Source: CAZFVY01 sp964522665 | Lineage (GTDB): Bacteria; Verrucomicrobiota; Verrucomicrobiia; Limisphaerales; CAZFVY01 | DNA length: 39,063 bases | NCBI GenBank assembly: GCA_964522665.1 | Contig: CAZFVY010000068.1 | Coordinates: forward strand, 1 to 39,063 | Direction: 5' to 3' | Shown here: positions 1 to 9,014 of the stretch, piece after piece | How positions within the stretch are numbered: the first letter of the stretch is position 1 | Layout of the letters: every line of letters starts with the position of its first letter | Made by a program: the position numbers and the translations under genes | The notes under the pieces: generated by a model | What the model saw: the letters and a program-made list of their open reading frames with translations, nothing else | What the model was told of the DNA's origin: nothing | Databases searched by the model: none

Positions 1-160
1 CTCCTAAAACCGAAGGAAGCGACCCTTGCTCAAAAAACGGGCCGACACGACTCGCGAGGCAGGATTTAGATGCGTCTGCCCTTGGCAGCTTTTTGCGGGG
101 CATTGACAACGCCGCGGTTCCTGCCACCGTAGCATCCTAAACCCAAAAGGTCTCATTGCC

Positions 161-1054
161 ATGCAAACGAGTCCATCCGCCATACTTCACGCGCCACCAC
201 GCGCACAGCCGGCGCGCCAGGGGCCAACACCCCAAGGCGCCAACGAGCGCCCCGCCAGCCCGTCGGCCCTCAGACCAATCACGCCGGCCCGGCCGCGGAC
301 GGCTGAGCGTTTTGCTGAGACCTCTGCACTTCGGCCGCGGTGGTTCCACCCCCGGCGTCGGATCGCGGGTTCGGTCGCGGCGTCAGCCTTCACGCTCATT
401 GAATTGTTGGTGGTGATCGCGATCATTGCGATTCTCGCGTCACTCTTGTTGCCGGCGCTCTCCCGCGCCAAGGAAGCCGGGCGCTCGGTTTCCTGCATCA
501 ACAACCTGCGCCAGATGGGCCTCGCCTCGGCCACCTATTCCCTCGACAACAACGGTCGGCTCCCCTACTTTCGCGACTGGCTTTACACCCGCGTCGGCGA
601 CCTCACCACCGGCAAGCTTTATCCGTATCTCAAGGCCAAAGGCACGTACCTTTGCCCGACTGATAAGATTGAAATGGCATCGCGGAAACCTGTCGTGGTG
701 GCGTTGCCGGGTTTTGGCCCCGTGACGTCCAAGCGCGACTACAGTTACGCGATGAATTGCGGACTTTGCCACGCGGTCGATACCTCCAACTTTATCGCGC
801 CGAGCAAAACCCTGCTCTTTATGGAGGCGACCCTCGCCACCAACGATTATTCGGGACAGGTTGGCCCTTCCTTTGACGTGCGCTCCATGGCCGCGCGCCA
901 CGGCGGCCACGGCAATATCGTGCTGACCGATACCCACATCGAAAAACTCAATCAGAAGCAATTCGATGTGGTGGATAAAACCAAGCTTTTTTGGTTTCCC
1001 ACCGACGACACCACTGGCGCCGGAGGGATTCAGTTGGGCACCGGCCTCAAATAG
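161..1054 (+). CDS. Type II secretion-like pseudopilin (prepilin-type N-terminal methylation domain)
   Basis: The 297-residue product carries a class III prepilin signature at residues 76-90 (AFTLIELLVVIAIIA), followed by a hydrophobic helix and the usual S-RAKEAG...CINNLRQMG segment. This family is abundant in Verrucomicrobiota and Planctomycetota, is processed by prepilin peptidase and is predicted to be an exported pseudopilin-like protein. The C-terminal H-X9-DG-type motif is present but altered: after RHGGHG comes LTDTHIE where ADGHVE is usual. The leader before the cleavage site is about 76 residues and rich in Arg/Pro/Ala. No in-frame ATG, GTG or TTG lies closer to the cleavage site, so the ATG at 161 is kept. 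The residue before Phe is Ala rather than Gly. A TTGACA at 103-108 lies upstream, but no good -10 is spaced from it. The substrate or cargo is unknown. Confidence 0.85.
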   Translation: MQTSPSAILHAPPRAQPARQGPTPQGANERPASPSALRPITPARPRTAERFAETSALRPRWFHPRRRIAGSVAASAFTLIELLVVIAIIAILASLLLPALSRAKEAGRSVSCINNLRQMGLASATYSLDNNGRLPYFRDWLYTRVGDLTTGKLYPYLKAKGTYLCPTDKIEMASRKPVVVALPGFGPVTSKRDYSYAMNCGLCHAVDTSNFIAPSKTLLFMEATLATNDYSGQVGPSFDVRSMAARHGGHGNIVLTDTHIEKLNQKQFDVVDKTKLFWFPTDDTTGAGGIQLGTGLK

Positions 1055-1079
1055 TCACGCTTACGACCCGGTCCGGCCG

Positions 1080-1448
1080 CTAAATCCGCACCCCACCCGG
1101 CGCGGTAAAGGCTTCGCTCGTGACGTTGCCGGTATTGCGGGTCTCCGCCGGCTCGATTAATACGACCTCCGCCTCCTCGTCCGCCGCCGTGCGATGCTCG
1201 ACCCCGCGCGGAACCACCAACATCTCCCCGGCGGCCAGCTCGATCGTCTGCCCGCGAAACTCGACTCGCATCCGCCCGCGCCAAACCCAGAACAATTCGT
1301 CGTCATGTTCGTGGTGATGCCAAACGAAGGTTCCTTGGAATTTAACGACCTTGATCGACTGCCCGTTGAACTCACCCACGATCTTCGGCCGCCAATGCTC
1401 AGAGAATAGCGCGAGCTTTTCCGCCAGATTGATTTTTTCGATTTCCAT
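1080..1448 (-). CDS. Small cupin-domain protein
   Basis: This is a 122-residue single-domain cupin. The first cupin motif is seen as WHHHEHDDELFWVWRG (metal-binding His residues plus Glu), and the second as GEMLVVPRGVEH with the conserved Pro-x-Gly and His. This class resembles small mannose-6-phosphate isomerase-like cupins. The fold is clear but the substrate is not. I start it at the ATG at 1448, giving MEIEKINLAEKLALF; the open frame runs 23 codons further upstream, but that extension is Trp/Arg-rich and unlike the family. The gene converges on the pseudopilin gene with 25 bp between the stop codons. No clear Shine-Dalgarno or promoter was seen. It is probably a cytoplasmic housekeeping or accessory enzyme, unrelated to the secretion locus. 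Confidence 0.85.
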   Translation of the reverse strand: MEIEKINLAEKLALFSEHWRPKIVGEFNGQSIKVVKFQGTFVWHHHEHDDELFWVWRGRMRVEFRGQTIELAAGEMLVVPRGVEHRTAADEEAEVVLIEPAETRNTGNVTSEAFTAPGGVRI

Positions 1449-1636
1449 AAGAATAAGGAATCGGGCAATAGAATCTTTGCGCAATCGTTTTGTTGCCCAG
1501 CGCCATACCACCACCACCAGCCCGCGCCAATGCGGCGAGAGTTCACGCTCAAACGCCTAACGAGTTTCTTGCGGTTGACTAAACTAAATCACTCAACGAA
1601 GCAATCGGCGCGATTGGCGGCTCTGACCACGCGGCC

Positions 1637-4036
1637 TCACTCGTGCCGCAGCGCCACCATCGGGTCCACTCGGGCCGCGCGGCGCGCGGGGAGCCAGCAC
1701 GCCAGGAAGGCGACGGCGAGCAACATGGCGGCGTTGAAAACGAACGTGAGCGGGTCGGTGGCGCTCACCTCGAATAGCAAACCGCGCAGGGCGCGGGTAA
1801 GCGCGAGCGAGGCCACCACGCCGATGCCGATGCCGAGCACGGCGAGACCAAGGCCCTCGCCGATTACCATCTTGACGACCTTCGCGGCCGGCGAACCGAT
1901 CGCCAGTCGAATCCCGATTTCTTGCGTTCGCTGGCTTACAGAGTAGGCCAGCACGCCGTAAATCCCCAGCGCGGCCAGCACCATCGCCAGCACAGAGAAT
2001 CCGCCCAGCAAAAGCACGATTAATCGCTTAGGCGAGACCGCTTGATCGATAAGCTCCGTCAGCAACTTGTAATCGGCCGTTGGGAGTTGGGAATCGAGTT
2101 CCTTCAACGCGGCCCGGACCGCCGGGACCAACGTGCCTGGCTCCTGCTTGGTGCGCACGACCAACTCCGTCGCGCCCCAGCCAAGTTGAGAGCCGAGCAA
2201 ATACATCTCCAGACCCGCCGCCTCGTCCAACCCGCTGTGCCGCACGTCGCCGACCACTCCGATGACGCGGAATTCACCACCGATTTTGGCGATTTGGCCG
2301 ACCGCGTCCCGCCCCGGCCAAAGCCGCCGCGCCATCGTCTCATTAACGACCATCACCTTTTCCGTCGTCGCCAGGTCATGCGGGTCGAACTCGCGCCCGG
2401 CACGGAGGGGAATCCGCATCGTTTTAATGTAGCCCGCGTCAACGATGCGCGGAAACGCGTTGGGGTATTCGCCCGGGGCGTACGATTCACCCTTGGCTCC
2501 GACGCCCCAGCTACGGTTGCGCCCGAGCGGCAAGGTATCGGTCAAGCCCACTGATTCCACGCCGGGCAGCGCCTCGATCCGGCGCGCCAGTTGATCGTAA
2601 AACGCGTTCTGCGCGGCGGCATCGGCGAACTGCCGGTTAATCTCCAGCCGCCACGCGACCGCGCGCTCGGGGCGGAAACCAGGGTCCACGTCCAGCAAGC
2701 GGTTGAAGCTGCGGATCAGCAACCCGGCGCCCACCAGGAGGACGCACGCCAGCGCGATCTCCGAGACCACGAGCGAACCCCGCAGCCACGCCCGCCGCCG
2801 TCCGCCGCTGGAGCCGCGCCCGGCGTCTTTCAGAGTTTCCTGCACGTCCGCCGCCGAAAGTTGCAGCGCCGGAGCCGCGCCAAAAAGCAGCCCGGTCGCC
2901 ACCGCGACGACCAAAGTAAAGATCAGGGCCCGGCCATCCACCGTCACCGTCGCCAGCAACGGAATCGCGAACGCCCGCGACGACGCCAGCGCCCGGGTCG
3001 CCGCGTAGGCCAGCGGCAGGCCGGCGAGCGCGCCGCAACTGGCCAGCACGACGCTCTCCGTCAGCATCTGGCGAATCAATTGGGACCGTCGCGCGCCCAA
3101 GGCCATCCGCACCGCGACTTCCTTGCGGCGCGCCACCGCCCGCGCCAGGAGGAGATTCGACAGGTTCGCGCAGGCGATCAGCAGCACGCAACCGACCGCG
3201 CAGAACAGCACCACAAACGGGCGCCAAAACCGCCCGTTGATTTGTTCCGGCAGTCCCGAGAGCTTCGCGCCAAACCCCCTCCCGCGCTCCGGGTGGCTGG
3301 TGTGCAATTGCGCGTTCAACAAGTTGAACTCGGATTGCGCGGCGGCGATCGTGACCCCCGGTTTCAAACGTCCGATCACGGCCAGCGTATTGCCCCAGTG
3401 GTCGGTCTCATCGGTTAGCGGAAACGGCAGCACAAAGTCCACCCGGGTGCCGGGAGTGAAAATGGAGGTGAAATCAAACGTCGCGGGCAAGACGCCGACG
3501 ACCGTGGTCGGTTGGTTATTGAGCGTGATCGAGCGGCCGACGATGGTTGGGTCCGCGGCGAAGCGCCGTTGCCAAAAGCCGTGCGTCAAGAGGACCGCCT
3601 TCGGCGCCACCGTCTGGCATTCCTCCTCGGCAAAGTTGCGCCCCAGCAGCGGACGCACGCCCAGCACGTTGAGAAAATTCCGCGACACTCCGACGCCGCG
3701 CAAGCGCTCCGGCTCGCCGGTCCCGCTCAAGCTGTAGCCGCCGTAGTCGAAGAAGGCGAAATACGCCCCCATTTCTTGAAACGAATGATTCATTTGCCGC
3801 CAGTCCTTGAAATTCGCGACCGTCGTGGTGACGCCCGACAACCCGCCGCTGCCTGTGTTGGCGATCCACACCAGGGCCTTCGGGTCGTGGAACGGCAGGG
3901 GCTTCAATAGCAGCCCGTTGACGACGCTGAAGATCGCGGTGTTGGCGCCGACGCCGAGAGCCAGCGTCACGACCGCCACGAGAGTAAATCCTGGATTCTT
4001 GATCAGTTGCCGGAAGGCGAAGCGAAAATCATTCAT
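1637..4036 (-). CDS. ABC transporter permease of the FtsX/MacB (ADOP) type
   Basis: The 799-residue protein opens with FRFAFRQLIKNPGFTLVAV and ends with ARRAARVDPMVALRHE, both hallmarks of the acidobacterial/verrucomicrobial duplicated-permease ('ADOP') family. The order is: N-terminal TM helix, MacB-like periplasmic domain (about 45-270), three-helix FtsX domain (about 280-400), a further TM helix (about 430-455), second MacB-like periplasmic domain (about 460-670) and C-terminal FtsX domain (about 680-795). Such permeases partner with an ATPase of the LolD/MacB type to move or extract lipids, peptides or drugs at the envelope. No ATPase gene is beside it, which is common for this family. 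I chose the ATG at 4036; an in-frame TTG at 4051 would add five residues. Confidence 0.9.
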   Translation of the reverse strand: MNDFRFAFRQLIKNPGFTLVAVVTLALGVGANTAIFSVVNGLLLKPLPFHDPKALVWIANTGSGGLSGVTTTVANFKDWRQMNHSFQEMGAYFAFFDYGGYSLSGTGEPERLRGVGVSRNFLNVLGVRPLLGRNFAEEECQTVAPKAVLLTHGFWQRRFAADPTIVGRSITLNNQPTTVVGVLPATFDFTSIFTPGTRVDFVLPFPLTDETDHWGNTLAVIGRLKPGVTIAAAQSEFNLLNAQLHTSHPERGRGFGAKLSGLPEQINGRFWRPFVVLFCAVGCVLLIACANLSNLLLARAVARRKEVAVRMALGARRSQLIRQMLTESVVLASCGALAGLPLAYAATRALASSRAFAIPLLATVTVDGRALIFTLVVAVATGLLFGAAPALQLSAADVQETLKDAGRGSSGGRRRAWLRGSLVVSEIALACVLLVGAGLLIRSFNRLLDVDPGFRPERAVAWRLEINRQFADAAAQNAFYDQLARRIEALPGVESVGLTDTLPLGRNRSWGVGAKGESYAPGEYPNAFPRIVDAGYIKTMRIPLRAGREFDPHDLATTEKVMVVNETMARRLWPGRDAVGQIAKIGGEFRVIGVVGDVRHSGLDEAAGLEMYLLGSQLGWGATELVVRTKQEPGTLVPAVRAALKELDSQLPTADYKLLTELIDQAVSPKRLIVLLLGGFSVLAMVLAALGIYGVLAYSVSQRTQEIGIRLAIGSPAAKVVKMVIGEGLGLAVLGIGIGVVASLALTRALRGLLFEVSATDPLTFVFNAAMLLAVAFLACWLPARRAARVDPMVALRHE

Positions 4037-4244
4037 GAGAGAGCGCGACAAGTTTATGCGTCAGCGCCCATACGCCCGCAAACGCCGTGCCAACCGGTCC
4101 AATCTCGGAGAATCCCTGGCTTCCCTGCCGAACCAGAGTCTCAGGCAATCAATCGGCCGCCACTGCCGGCCCAATTATGGGAACCGACCGTCCCGCTTTC
4201 GGGACACGACTCAGATCCAGCTTCTCCGCGGGTCGCCGGGGAAA

Positions 4245-4273
4245 TTGACATTAACGTCCGCGAGCGCATTCTT
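4245..4273 (+). promoter_or_regulatory. Candidate sigma70-like promoter for the secretion operon
   Basis: TTGACA at 4245-4250 matches the -35 consensus exactly. The -10 is weak: ATTCTT at 4268-4273 (17-bp spacing) or CATTCT one base earlier. A start here would give a 5' leader of about 240-300 nt that contains the 4483-4513 hairpin. The call rests on the -35 match and position only. Confidence 0.25.
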
Positions 4274-4482
4274 AAAGCTTGTTTGAAAACACAATGCCCG
4301 CCTTTGGCTGGTCTTTCGCCCGCGAGTTGGGTTGGCTCCGCCGGTGGGGTCCGCTGGGGGACGCTCCGACTTCACCGCGCGCCGATGGCCGACGCCCATG
4401 GTCGCCCGTACGCTTGGCGCGTCCTGAGCCGCCCACATCTGGCGGAGACTCTCAAGAACGCCCTGCCGCCGCCGAGCGGCTA

Positions 4483-4513
4483 GCGGTCGCCCCGAGCGCC
4501 GCGGGGCGGCCGC
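4483..4513. promoter_or_regulatory. Strong GC-rich hairpin just upstream of the TolC-like gene
   Basis: GCGGTCGCCCCG (4483-4494) and CGGGGCGGCCGC (4502-4513) form a 12-bp stem with one G-U pair around a 7-nt loop. It ends 10 nt before the ATG at 4524. No T-tract follows, so it is not a typical intrinsic terminator. It may act on translation or mRNA stability, or be a protein-binding site; it also makes the downstream ATG at 4587 worth considering as the real start. Confidence 0.45.
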
Positions 4514-4523
4514 GACGAGCAAT

Positions 4524-6389
4524 ATGGACGTAAACACCCGTTCGCCGGCGTCATTTTCCCGACGACCTGCCCCCGCCAGTTCAACGATGTTCGCGCCGGC
4601 GCCCGATAACACGCGAGTTCATTCGCCGCGCGCCGCCAGAGTATTGAGGTCGTGCGGATTGGCGGTCTGGGTCTTCGTTCAGCTCTGGTCGAATCCCTCT
4701 TCCGCGACCGAAGCGGTTCCTGTAATCACCAATTCCGGTTTTAACCTCAGCGTGGTGGAATTAGTGCATCGGGTGCTGCAGCGGAACGACTCGCTGCAGG
4801 AGAAGCTGCTTACCCTCCAAGCGAACCGGCACAAATACCTGGCCGAGAAAGGCATCTTCGAGCCGGAAGCGTTCGCTTCCGCCGACCGGGAGGTTAACAA
4901 ACGCCAGAACAACACCCTGCAGGCGGCGGCGGCGAACAACGTTTCGGAGTTGGAGGAAACGAACACCGCCTACAATGGAGGACTCGAAGCGAGCCTCTTC
5001 AGCGGCGCCAGGGTGAAGCTCGGTTACAACCTTTCCGACCTTCGCAACAACGTGCCCATCCAATTCCAGAGCCTCGGTATTTCAAGCACTGTTGGGGATC
5101 AATGGCAGACCTTTTTCGGCCTCACGATTACGCAGCCGCTGCTCAAGAATTTCGGACCGGCGGCCACGATGGCGGCGATCCGCGTGTCCGCGCTTTCTTC
5201 GAAAATCGCGTTTCAGGAGTATCGCCGGGAATTGCTCACGCTCGTTTCGAGCGCGGAGGCGACTTATTGGAACCTCTATCTGGCTCAGGAGCAGGTCCAC
5301 TTGTTCGAGGAGTCGGTCAAGACGGCGGGGACCATCCTGCGCGACAACCAGACTCGGCTGGAAGCCGGCAAGGGATCCGCGCTGGATGTGTTGGAAGCAC
5401 GGGCCGGACTCGGCCTGCGGCAGGCCAAGCTAGAAGAGGCACGGCAAAAGTTGGTTGAAGCGGCCAACCGCGTTCTATCGCTTTACGCGGAAACCGCTTC
5501 CCTGACAAATCCCCCGGTTCATGCGGTGGACTCGCCAGCGCCGCGCGCGGATACGCCGAACTACCAGGAATTGGGCCGAAAGGCATTTGAGCTGAACCCG
5601 GACTATCTCATTCAGCAGGAAAAGATGGAACAAGAGCGCGTTCGCCTTGGATTCGCCCGTAACCAGATCCTGCCGGAAGTGAACTTAAAGGGCGCGTACG
5701 GTTTGAACGGCCTCGGCGCGACCCCGGGAGACTCGTGGGGAAACGTGTCGCGCTCCCACTACCCGTCGTGGTCGGTCGGGTTGGAATTTCGGATGCCCAT
5801 CATCGGCGGGATGAAGGCGCGCAATGAATTGAACGCGGCGCTATTGACGGTCCAGGCGTCCGAACTGGCGTTGCGCTCCCTGGAAACCCAGATGCTCAAC
5901 GGGATGGACTCGGCCTGGCACAAAGCGCTGAGCACGCGTCGAAGCGTTGAAAACTATCGGGAAACCGTCAAATACAACGAGAGCTTGATGGAAGCCTCGC
6001 TGGTCAGATTAGACGCCGGTAAGATCGAAAGCCGCAAGGTGCTCGAAATCGAGGCCGACTTATTGGAAGCGCGAAACTCGGTCGCGGAGTCCTTGGTGCG
6101 GGATGAAATCGCCCACCTCGAACTGGAAGTGATCGAGGGCGTGTTGCTGCAACAACGCAACTTGGAAATCACCCAAAAACAACTCGAAGCCGTCACGCGA
6201 AAGTTCAGTCATAGCGCCGTCGGCGACGCCAAATACCGGAGCGCCATGGAGGATATCCAGAGGTTGTACCAGGACGCCGGCCGGCCGGATGACGCGCCAA
6301 GCGGGAATCCGGAGTCGCTGCTCCGGCGGAAGTTGAAAGAACAAACGCAAGAAGCGGATATGCGCGATGAAAGAAACGCCAAACCCTGA
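4524..6389 (+). CDS. TolC-family outer-membrane efflux/secretion protein
   Basis: The 621-residue protein has two OEP-type repeats. The first includes SAEATYWNLYLAQEQV, RLEAGKGSALDVLEARAGL and a long coiled region (about 230-320). The second includes SAWHKALSTRRSVENYRETV and RLDAGKIESRKVLEIEADLL (about 450-550). TolC-like proteins form trimeric outer-membrane channel-tunnels that dock on HlyD-type adaptors. A hydrophobic signal segment lies at about residues 38-61, after an unusually long polar leader; an ATG at 4587 (residue 22) would give a more normal signal peptide. It is longer than E. coli TolC, with about 70 extra C-terminal residues. Its last 23 nt overlap the next gene, so it opens the five-gene operon and probably supplies the outer-membrane exit. 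Confidence 0.9.
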   Translation: MDVNTRSPASFSRRPAPASSTMFAPAPDNTRVHSPRAARVLRSCGLAVWVFVQLWSNPSSATEAVPVITNSGFNLSVVELVHRVLQRNDSLQEKLLTLQANRHKYLAEKGIFEPEAFASADREVNKRQNNTLQAAAANNVSELEETNTAYNGGLEASLFSGARVKLGYNLSDLRNNVPIQFQSLGISSTVGDQWQTFFGLTITQPLLKNFGPAATMAAIRVSALSSKIAFQEYRRELLTLVSSAEATYWNLYLAQEQVHLFEESVKTAGTILRDNQTRLEAGKGSALDVLEARAGLGLRQAKLEEARQKLVEAANRVLSLYAETASLTNPPVHAVDSPAPRADTPNYQELGRKAFELNPDYLIQQEKMEQERVRLGFARNQILPEVNLKGAYGLNGLGATPGDSWGNVSRSHYPSWSVGLEFRMPIIGGMKARNELNAALLTVQASELALRSLETQMLNGMDSAWHKALSTRRSVENYRETVKYNESLMEASLVRLDAGKIESRKVLEIEADLLEARNSVAESLVRDEIAHLELEVIEGVLLQQRNLEITQKQLEAVTRKFSHSAVGDAKYRSAMEDIQRLYQDAGRPDDAPSGNPESLLRRKLKEQTQEADMRDERNAKP

Positions 6390-7155
6390 AATCAGACGCC
6401 CGGTCTCCGGGGCAACGCGGTGGCGCTTCCTGCCCCTCGCGATGTTCTTTGTCGGGCTGCTCACGGCGAGAGCCGGCGACGCGGTATCCTGCGCCGGGGT
6501 GACGGAGGCGGTCGTCGATGTCACCCTGAGTCTGCCGGTTCCAGGCATCGTGACGCTGCAGAAATTCAAGGAAGGCGATTCGATCACCACCAACGACACG
6601 ATTCTGCAATTGGATTCACGGCTTGAAGAACTGGAAGCAGAACGTTACCGGCTGGTGATGGAGAACAAGCAGGCCGACTGGGAAGGCACGCGGAAGGTAT
6701 TCGACAAGACCTCGTCGGTAAGCCGCGATGAGCTGCTCAAGAAGGAAGTGGATTACCGGGTGGCGGCGGCGGAATACCAGATTGCGCTCGAACAGCTCGC
6801 GCGGCGCAAGCTGGTCTCGCCCGCGCCCGGAGTCATCGCCGAGCTTAAGCCGCGCGTGGGCGAGGCGTGCTCCGCGTACCAACCGATCGCCCGGATCGTG
6901 GACCCGCGCCACTGCTTCTTTGCCAGCAGCGTGGAAGCGCGGGCGGCCAAGCGGATGAAAATCGGCCAGAAAGTGGAACTCGAGATCGAGGATCCCAACA
7001 CGCCCATCAAGATCACGGGCACGATCGTTTTTCTCTCGCCCGTGGTGGATTCCGCGAGTGGCCTGCAACGGATGAAAGCGGTGTTTGAGAACAGTGATGG
7101 CAGGGTTCGTCCCGGGTTGGCGGGCCGGATCGTGCTTCAGGAACCGTCGCCGTGA
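6367..7155 (+). CDS. Periplasmic HlyD/RND-type membrane fusion protein (adaptor)
   Basis: The 262-residue product has an N-terminal signal or anchor helix (about 20-36, FLPLAMFFVGLLTARA). A first lipoyl half (VTLSLPVPGIVTLQKFKEGD), an alpha-hairpin with coiled-coil character (about 80-145), a second lipoyl half (LVSPAPGVIAELKPRVGE) and a beta-barrel segment ending near LRPGLAGRIVL-like RVRPGLAGRIVL follow. This is a compact membrane fusion protein of the type that bridges inner-membrane transporters to TolC. The gene overlaps the TolC-like gene by 23 nt, and its TGA overlaps the next GTG start (GTGA), pointing to translational coupling. No RND pump or ABC exporter follows; the next genes carry two more HlyD-type modules instead. 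Confidence 0.88.
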   Translation: MKETPNPEIRRPVSGATRWRFLPLAMFFVGLLTARAGDAVSCAGVTEAVVDVTLSLPVPGIVTLQKFKEGDSITTNDTILQLDSRLEELEAERYRLVMENKQADWEGTRKVFDKTSSVSRDELLKKEVDYRVAAAEYQIALEQLARRKLVSPAPGVIAELKPRVGEACSAYQPIARIVDPRHCFFASSVEARAAKRMKIGQKVELEIEDPNTPIKITGTIVFLSPVVDSASGLQRMKAVFENSDGRVRPGLAGRIVLQEPSP

Positions 7156-9011
7156 CCAGCGAACCAACGAGCAACTCGCCGACGAAGGTGGCGCTGGGTG
7201 AACTCGCGCGGCTGCGGCAATTCACCGGCCCGGCGAAGAGCTTCTGGCCCCCGTTTCTTAGCGTGGTTCAACGCCTGACGTCGGCCGACCGACTCGTCTT
7301 GCTGGCCCGCAAGCCCAACGAACCTTGGCGCCGCCTGCTGGACTGGCCGCAGGAGTCGCCCCCTTCCCGGCTGATGACCGAGTTCCTTTCCCAGACGGAT
7401 GAAGCCGCCACCCTCGCGGCCAGCGAAAATGGCTGCCTGCGTCCGCTCGATAAAGCCACCGGCGCCACGGCGCGCAGTTTCATCCTGGCCGTTCCACTCC
7501 ATCTGCCCGCGCAACCCGAGCAATGCGTGCTCGCCGGGCTTTTTTCGGAGATGAACGAATTGCGCGCGCGAGAAGCATGGTTGCGTCTCGGGCTGGCCGC
7601 ACCCACCGCGGAAACGTTCCAGACCCAGCTCGCCAGCCGCCAGGCCAAGGCGGACGTCGAAAAATTCGCCTGTGTTCTCGACCTGATCGCGTTGCTCGGA
7701 AACGAACGGCGCTTTCTGGCGACCGCCCTGGCCTTGTGCAACGACATCGCGACGAAATTCAACTGCGACCGCGTCAGCCTCGGTTGGCTGGAGCACGGTT
7801 ATGTCCGTCTCCGGGCCATCAGCCGCACCGAAAAATTTGACCGGCAGATGGCCGCCGCCCAAGCTTTGGAGGTCGCGATGGAAGAGGCGCTGGACCAGGA
7901 CGAGGAGGTCGGCTGGCCGAGGTGGGAAGGCGCCACGGTAATCGCCCGGGACCACGAACGTTTTGTCAAAGAACAAGGCGCGGGTCACGTCTTCTCGCTC
8001 CCGTTGCGGTCGCACGAAGCGCCGGTGGCGATCGTCACTTGCGAACGACTCAGCGCCCCGTTCACCGAGACGGAATGGAAGCAATTGCGTTTGGTTTGCG
8101 ACCTCGCCACGCCGCGGCTGGCGGACCAGCAGCGGCAGGACCGGTGGTTCGGCGCGCGCTGGACGGCGACGCTTCGTGAGAACTTCGCGAAGGTCATCGG
8201 TCCCGAACACACTTGGGCCAAGGCTCTGGCGCTACTGGTCACCGGCTTGCTGGCCGCGCTCTTCCTGCTGCGCGTCCCGTATCGGGTCGAGGGAAATTTC
8301 GTCCTGCGCAGCGATGAAACCGTCTTCCTGACCGCTCCGTACGAAGGCTACATTGATCAAGTCAACGCGCGCCCGGGGGACAAGGTCGGCCCTGGCAGTC
8401 CGCTGCTCAAACTCAAAACGGCGGAACTGGAACTGGACGAAGAGATAGCCCAGGCGGATCTGAACCGTTTTCAGCGGGAAGCAGAAAAAGCCCGCGCGGC
8501 AAAGTCGCTGGCCGAAATGCGAATCTCAGAAGCCATGGCGGAGCAGGCGCGAGCCAGGCGGGACCTCGCGCGGTACCGCCTCGGCCAGGCCAGCATTGTG
8601 GCGCCCTTTGACGGCGTCATCATCGAGGGTGATTTGCGCGAACGCCTCGGCTCGCCCGTAAAAACGGCGGAGGTCCTTTTCCGGGTGGCGCGCACGGACA
8701 AGTTGTACGTCGAGGCGGAGGTCAACGAAAGGGACGCGCACGAGCTGCTCGCGGTTTCCGCCGGCGAAATCGCCTTTGTCAGCCAACCCCGCAAAAAGTT
8801 CCCCGTTCGCCTCGTGAACCTGGAACAAGCGGCGGTGGCCAAGGAGGAGGCCAATGTGTTCCTGGCGCGTTGCGCTCTGCCGGCGGAAGCGCAGGCCTGG
8901 TGGCGCCCCGGCATGAGCGGGGTCTGCAAATTCACCGTCGGCAAGCGGCGTCTGTTCTGGATACTGACGCACCGCACCGTTGATTTCCTGCGGCTCAAAC
9001 TCTGGTGGTGA
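7152..9011 (+). CDS. GAF domain - TM - HlyD-type adaptor fusion
   Basis: The 619-residue protein starts at GTG (7152). Residues 1-165 are an uncharacterised cytoplasmic region. About 170-325 looks like a GAF sensor domain (ALALCNDIATKFNCDRVSLGWLE, later FSLPLRSHEAPVAIVTCER). One TM helix lies at about 355-375. The rest is HlyD-like: lipoyl half (FLTAPYEGYIDQVNARPGD), coiled hairpin (about 425-480), second half (ASIVAPFDGVIIEGD) and beta-barrel up to RPGMSGVCKFTV. The topology implies a cytosolic sensor joined to a periplasmic adaptor. What the GAF domain binds cannot be read from the sequence. The gene is coupled upstream by GTGA and separated downstream by 3 bp. Confidence 0.85.
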   Translation: MTSEPTSNSPTKVALGELARLRQFTGPAKSFWPPFLSVVQRLTSADRLVLLARKPNEPWRRLLDWPQESPPSRLMTEFLSQTDEAATLAASENGCLRPLDKATGATARSFILAVPLHLPAQPEQCVLAGLFSEMNELRAREAWLRLGLAAPTAETFQTQLASRQAKADVEKFACVLDLIALLGNERRFLATALALCNDIATKFNCDRVSLGWLEHGYVRLRAISRTEKFDRQMAAAQALEVAMEEALDQDEEVGWPRWEGATVIARDHERFVKEQGAGHVFSLPLRSHEAPVAIVTCERLSAPFTETEWKQLRLVCDLATPRLADQQRQDRWFGARWTATLRENFAKVIGPEHTWAKALALLVTGLLAALFLLRVPYRVEGNFVLRSDETVFLTAPYEGYIDQVNARPGDKVGPGSPLLKLKTAELELDEEIAQADLNRFQREAEKARAAKSLAEMRISEAMAEQARARRDLARYRLGQASIVAPFDGVIIEGDLRERLGSPVKTAEVLFRVARTDKLYVEAEVNERDAHELLAVSAGEIAFVSQPRKKFPVRLVNLEQAAVAKEEANVFLARCALPAEAQAWWRPGMSGVCKFTVGKRRLFWILTHRTVDFLRLKLWW

Positions 9012-9014
9012 GCG

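Larger units (their letters stand above)
4037..4523. other. Intergenic stretch between divergent genes
   Basis: These 487 bp separate the divergent permease gene (-) and the TolC-like gene (+) and should hold promoters for both. Short frames cross it on both strands, but their products are Arg/Pro-rich, show no domain and continue into the neighbouring genes on the wrong strand or frame, so no gene is called. The right half is very GC-rich and ends in a strong inverted repeat. One consensus -35 hexamer (TTGACA, 4245-4250) faces the secretion operon. Confidence 0.7.

Noticed and set aside
4211..4612. - strand frame of 133 codons in the intergenic stretch
   Set aside because: Arg/Ala-rich, no domain, and it runs into the TolC-like gene in antisense.
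7137..8210. - strand frame of 357 codons opposite the GAF-HlyD gene
   Set aside because: The + strand product has recognisable GAF, TM and HlyD parts and tight operon spacing; the opposite frame has none.
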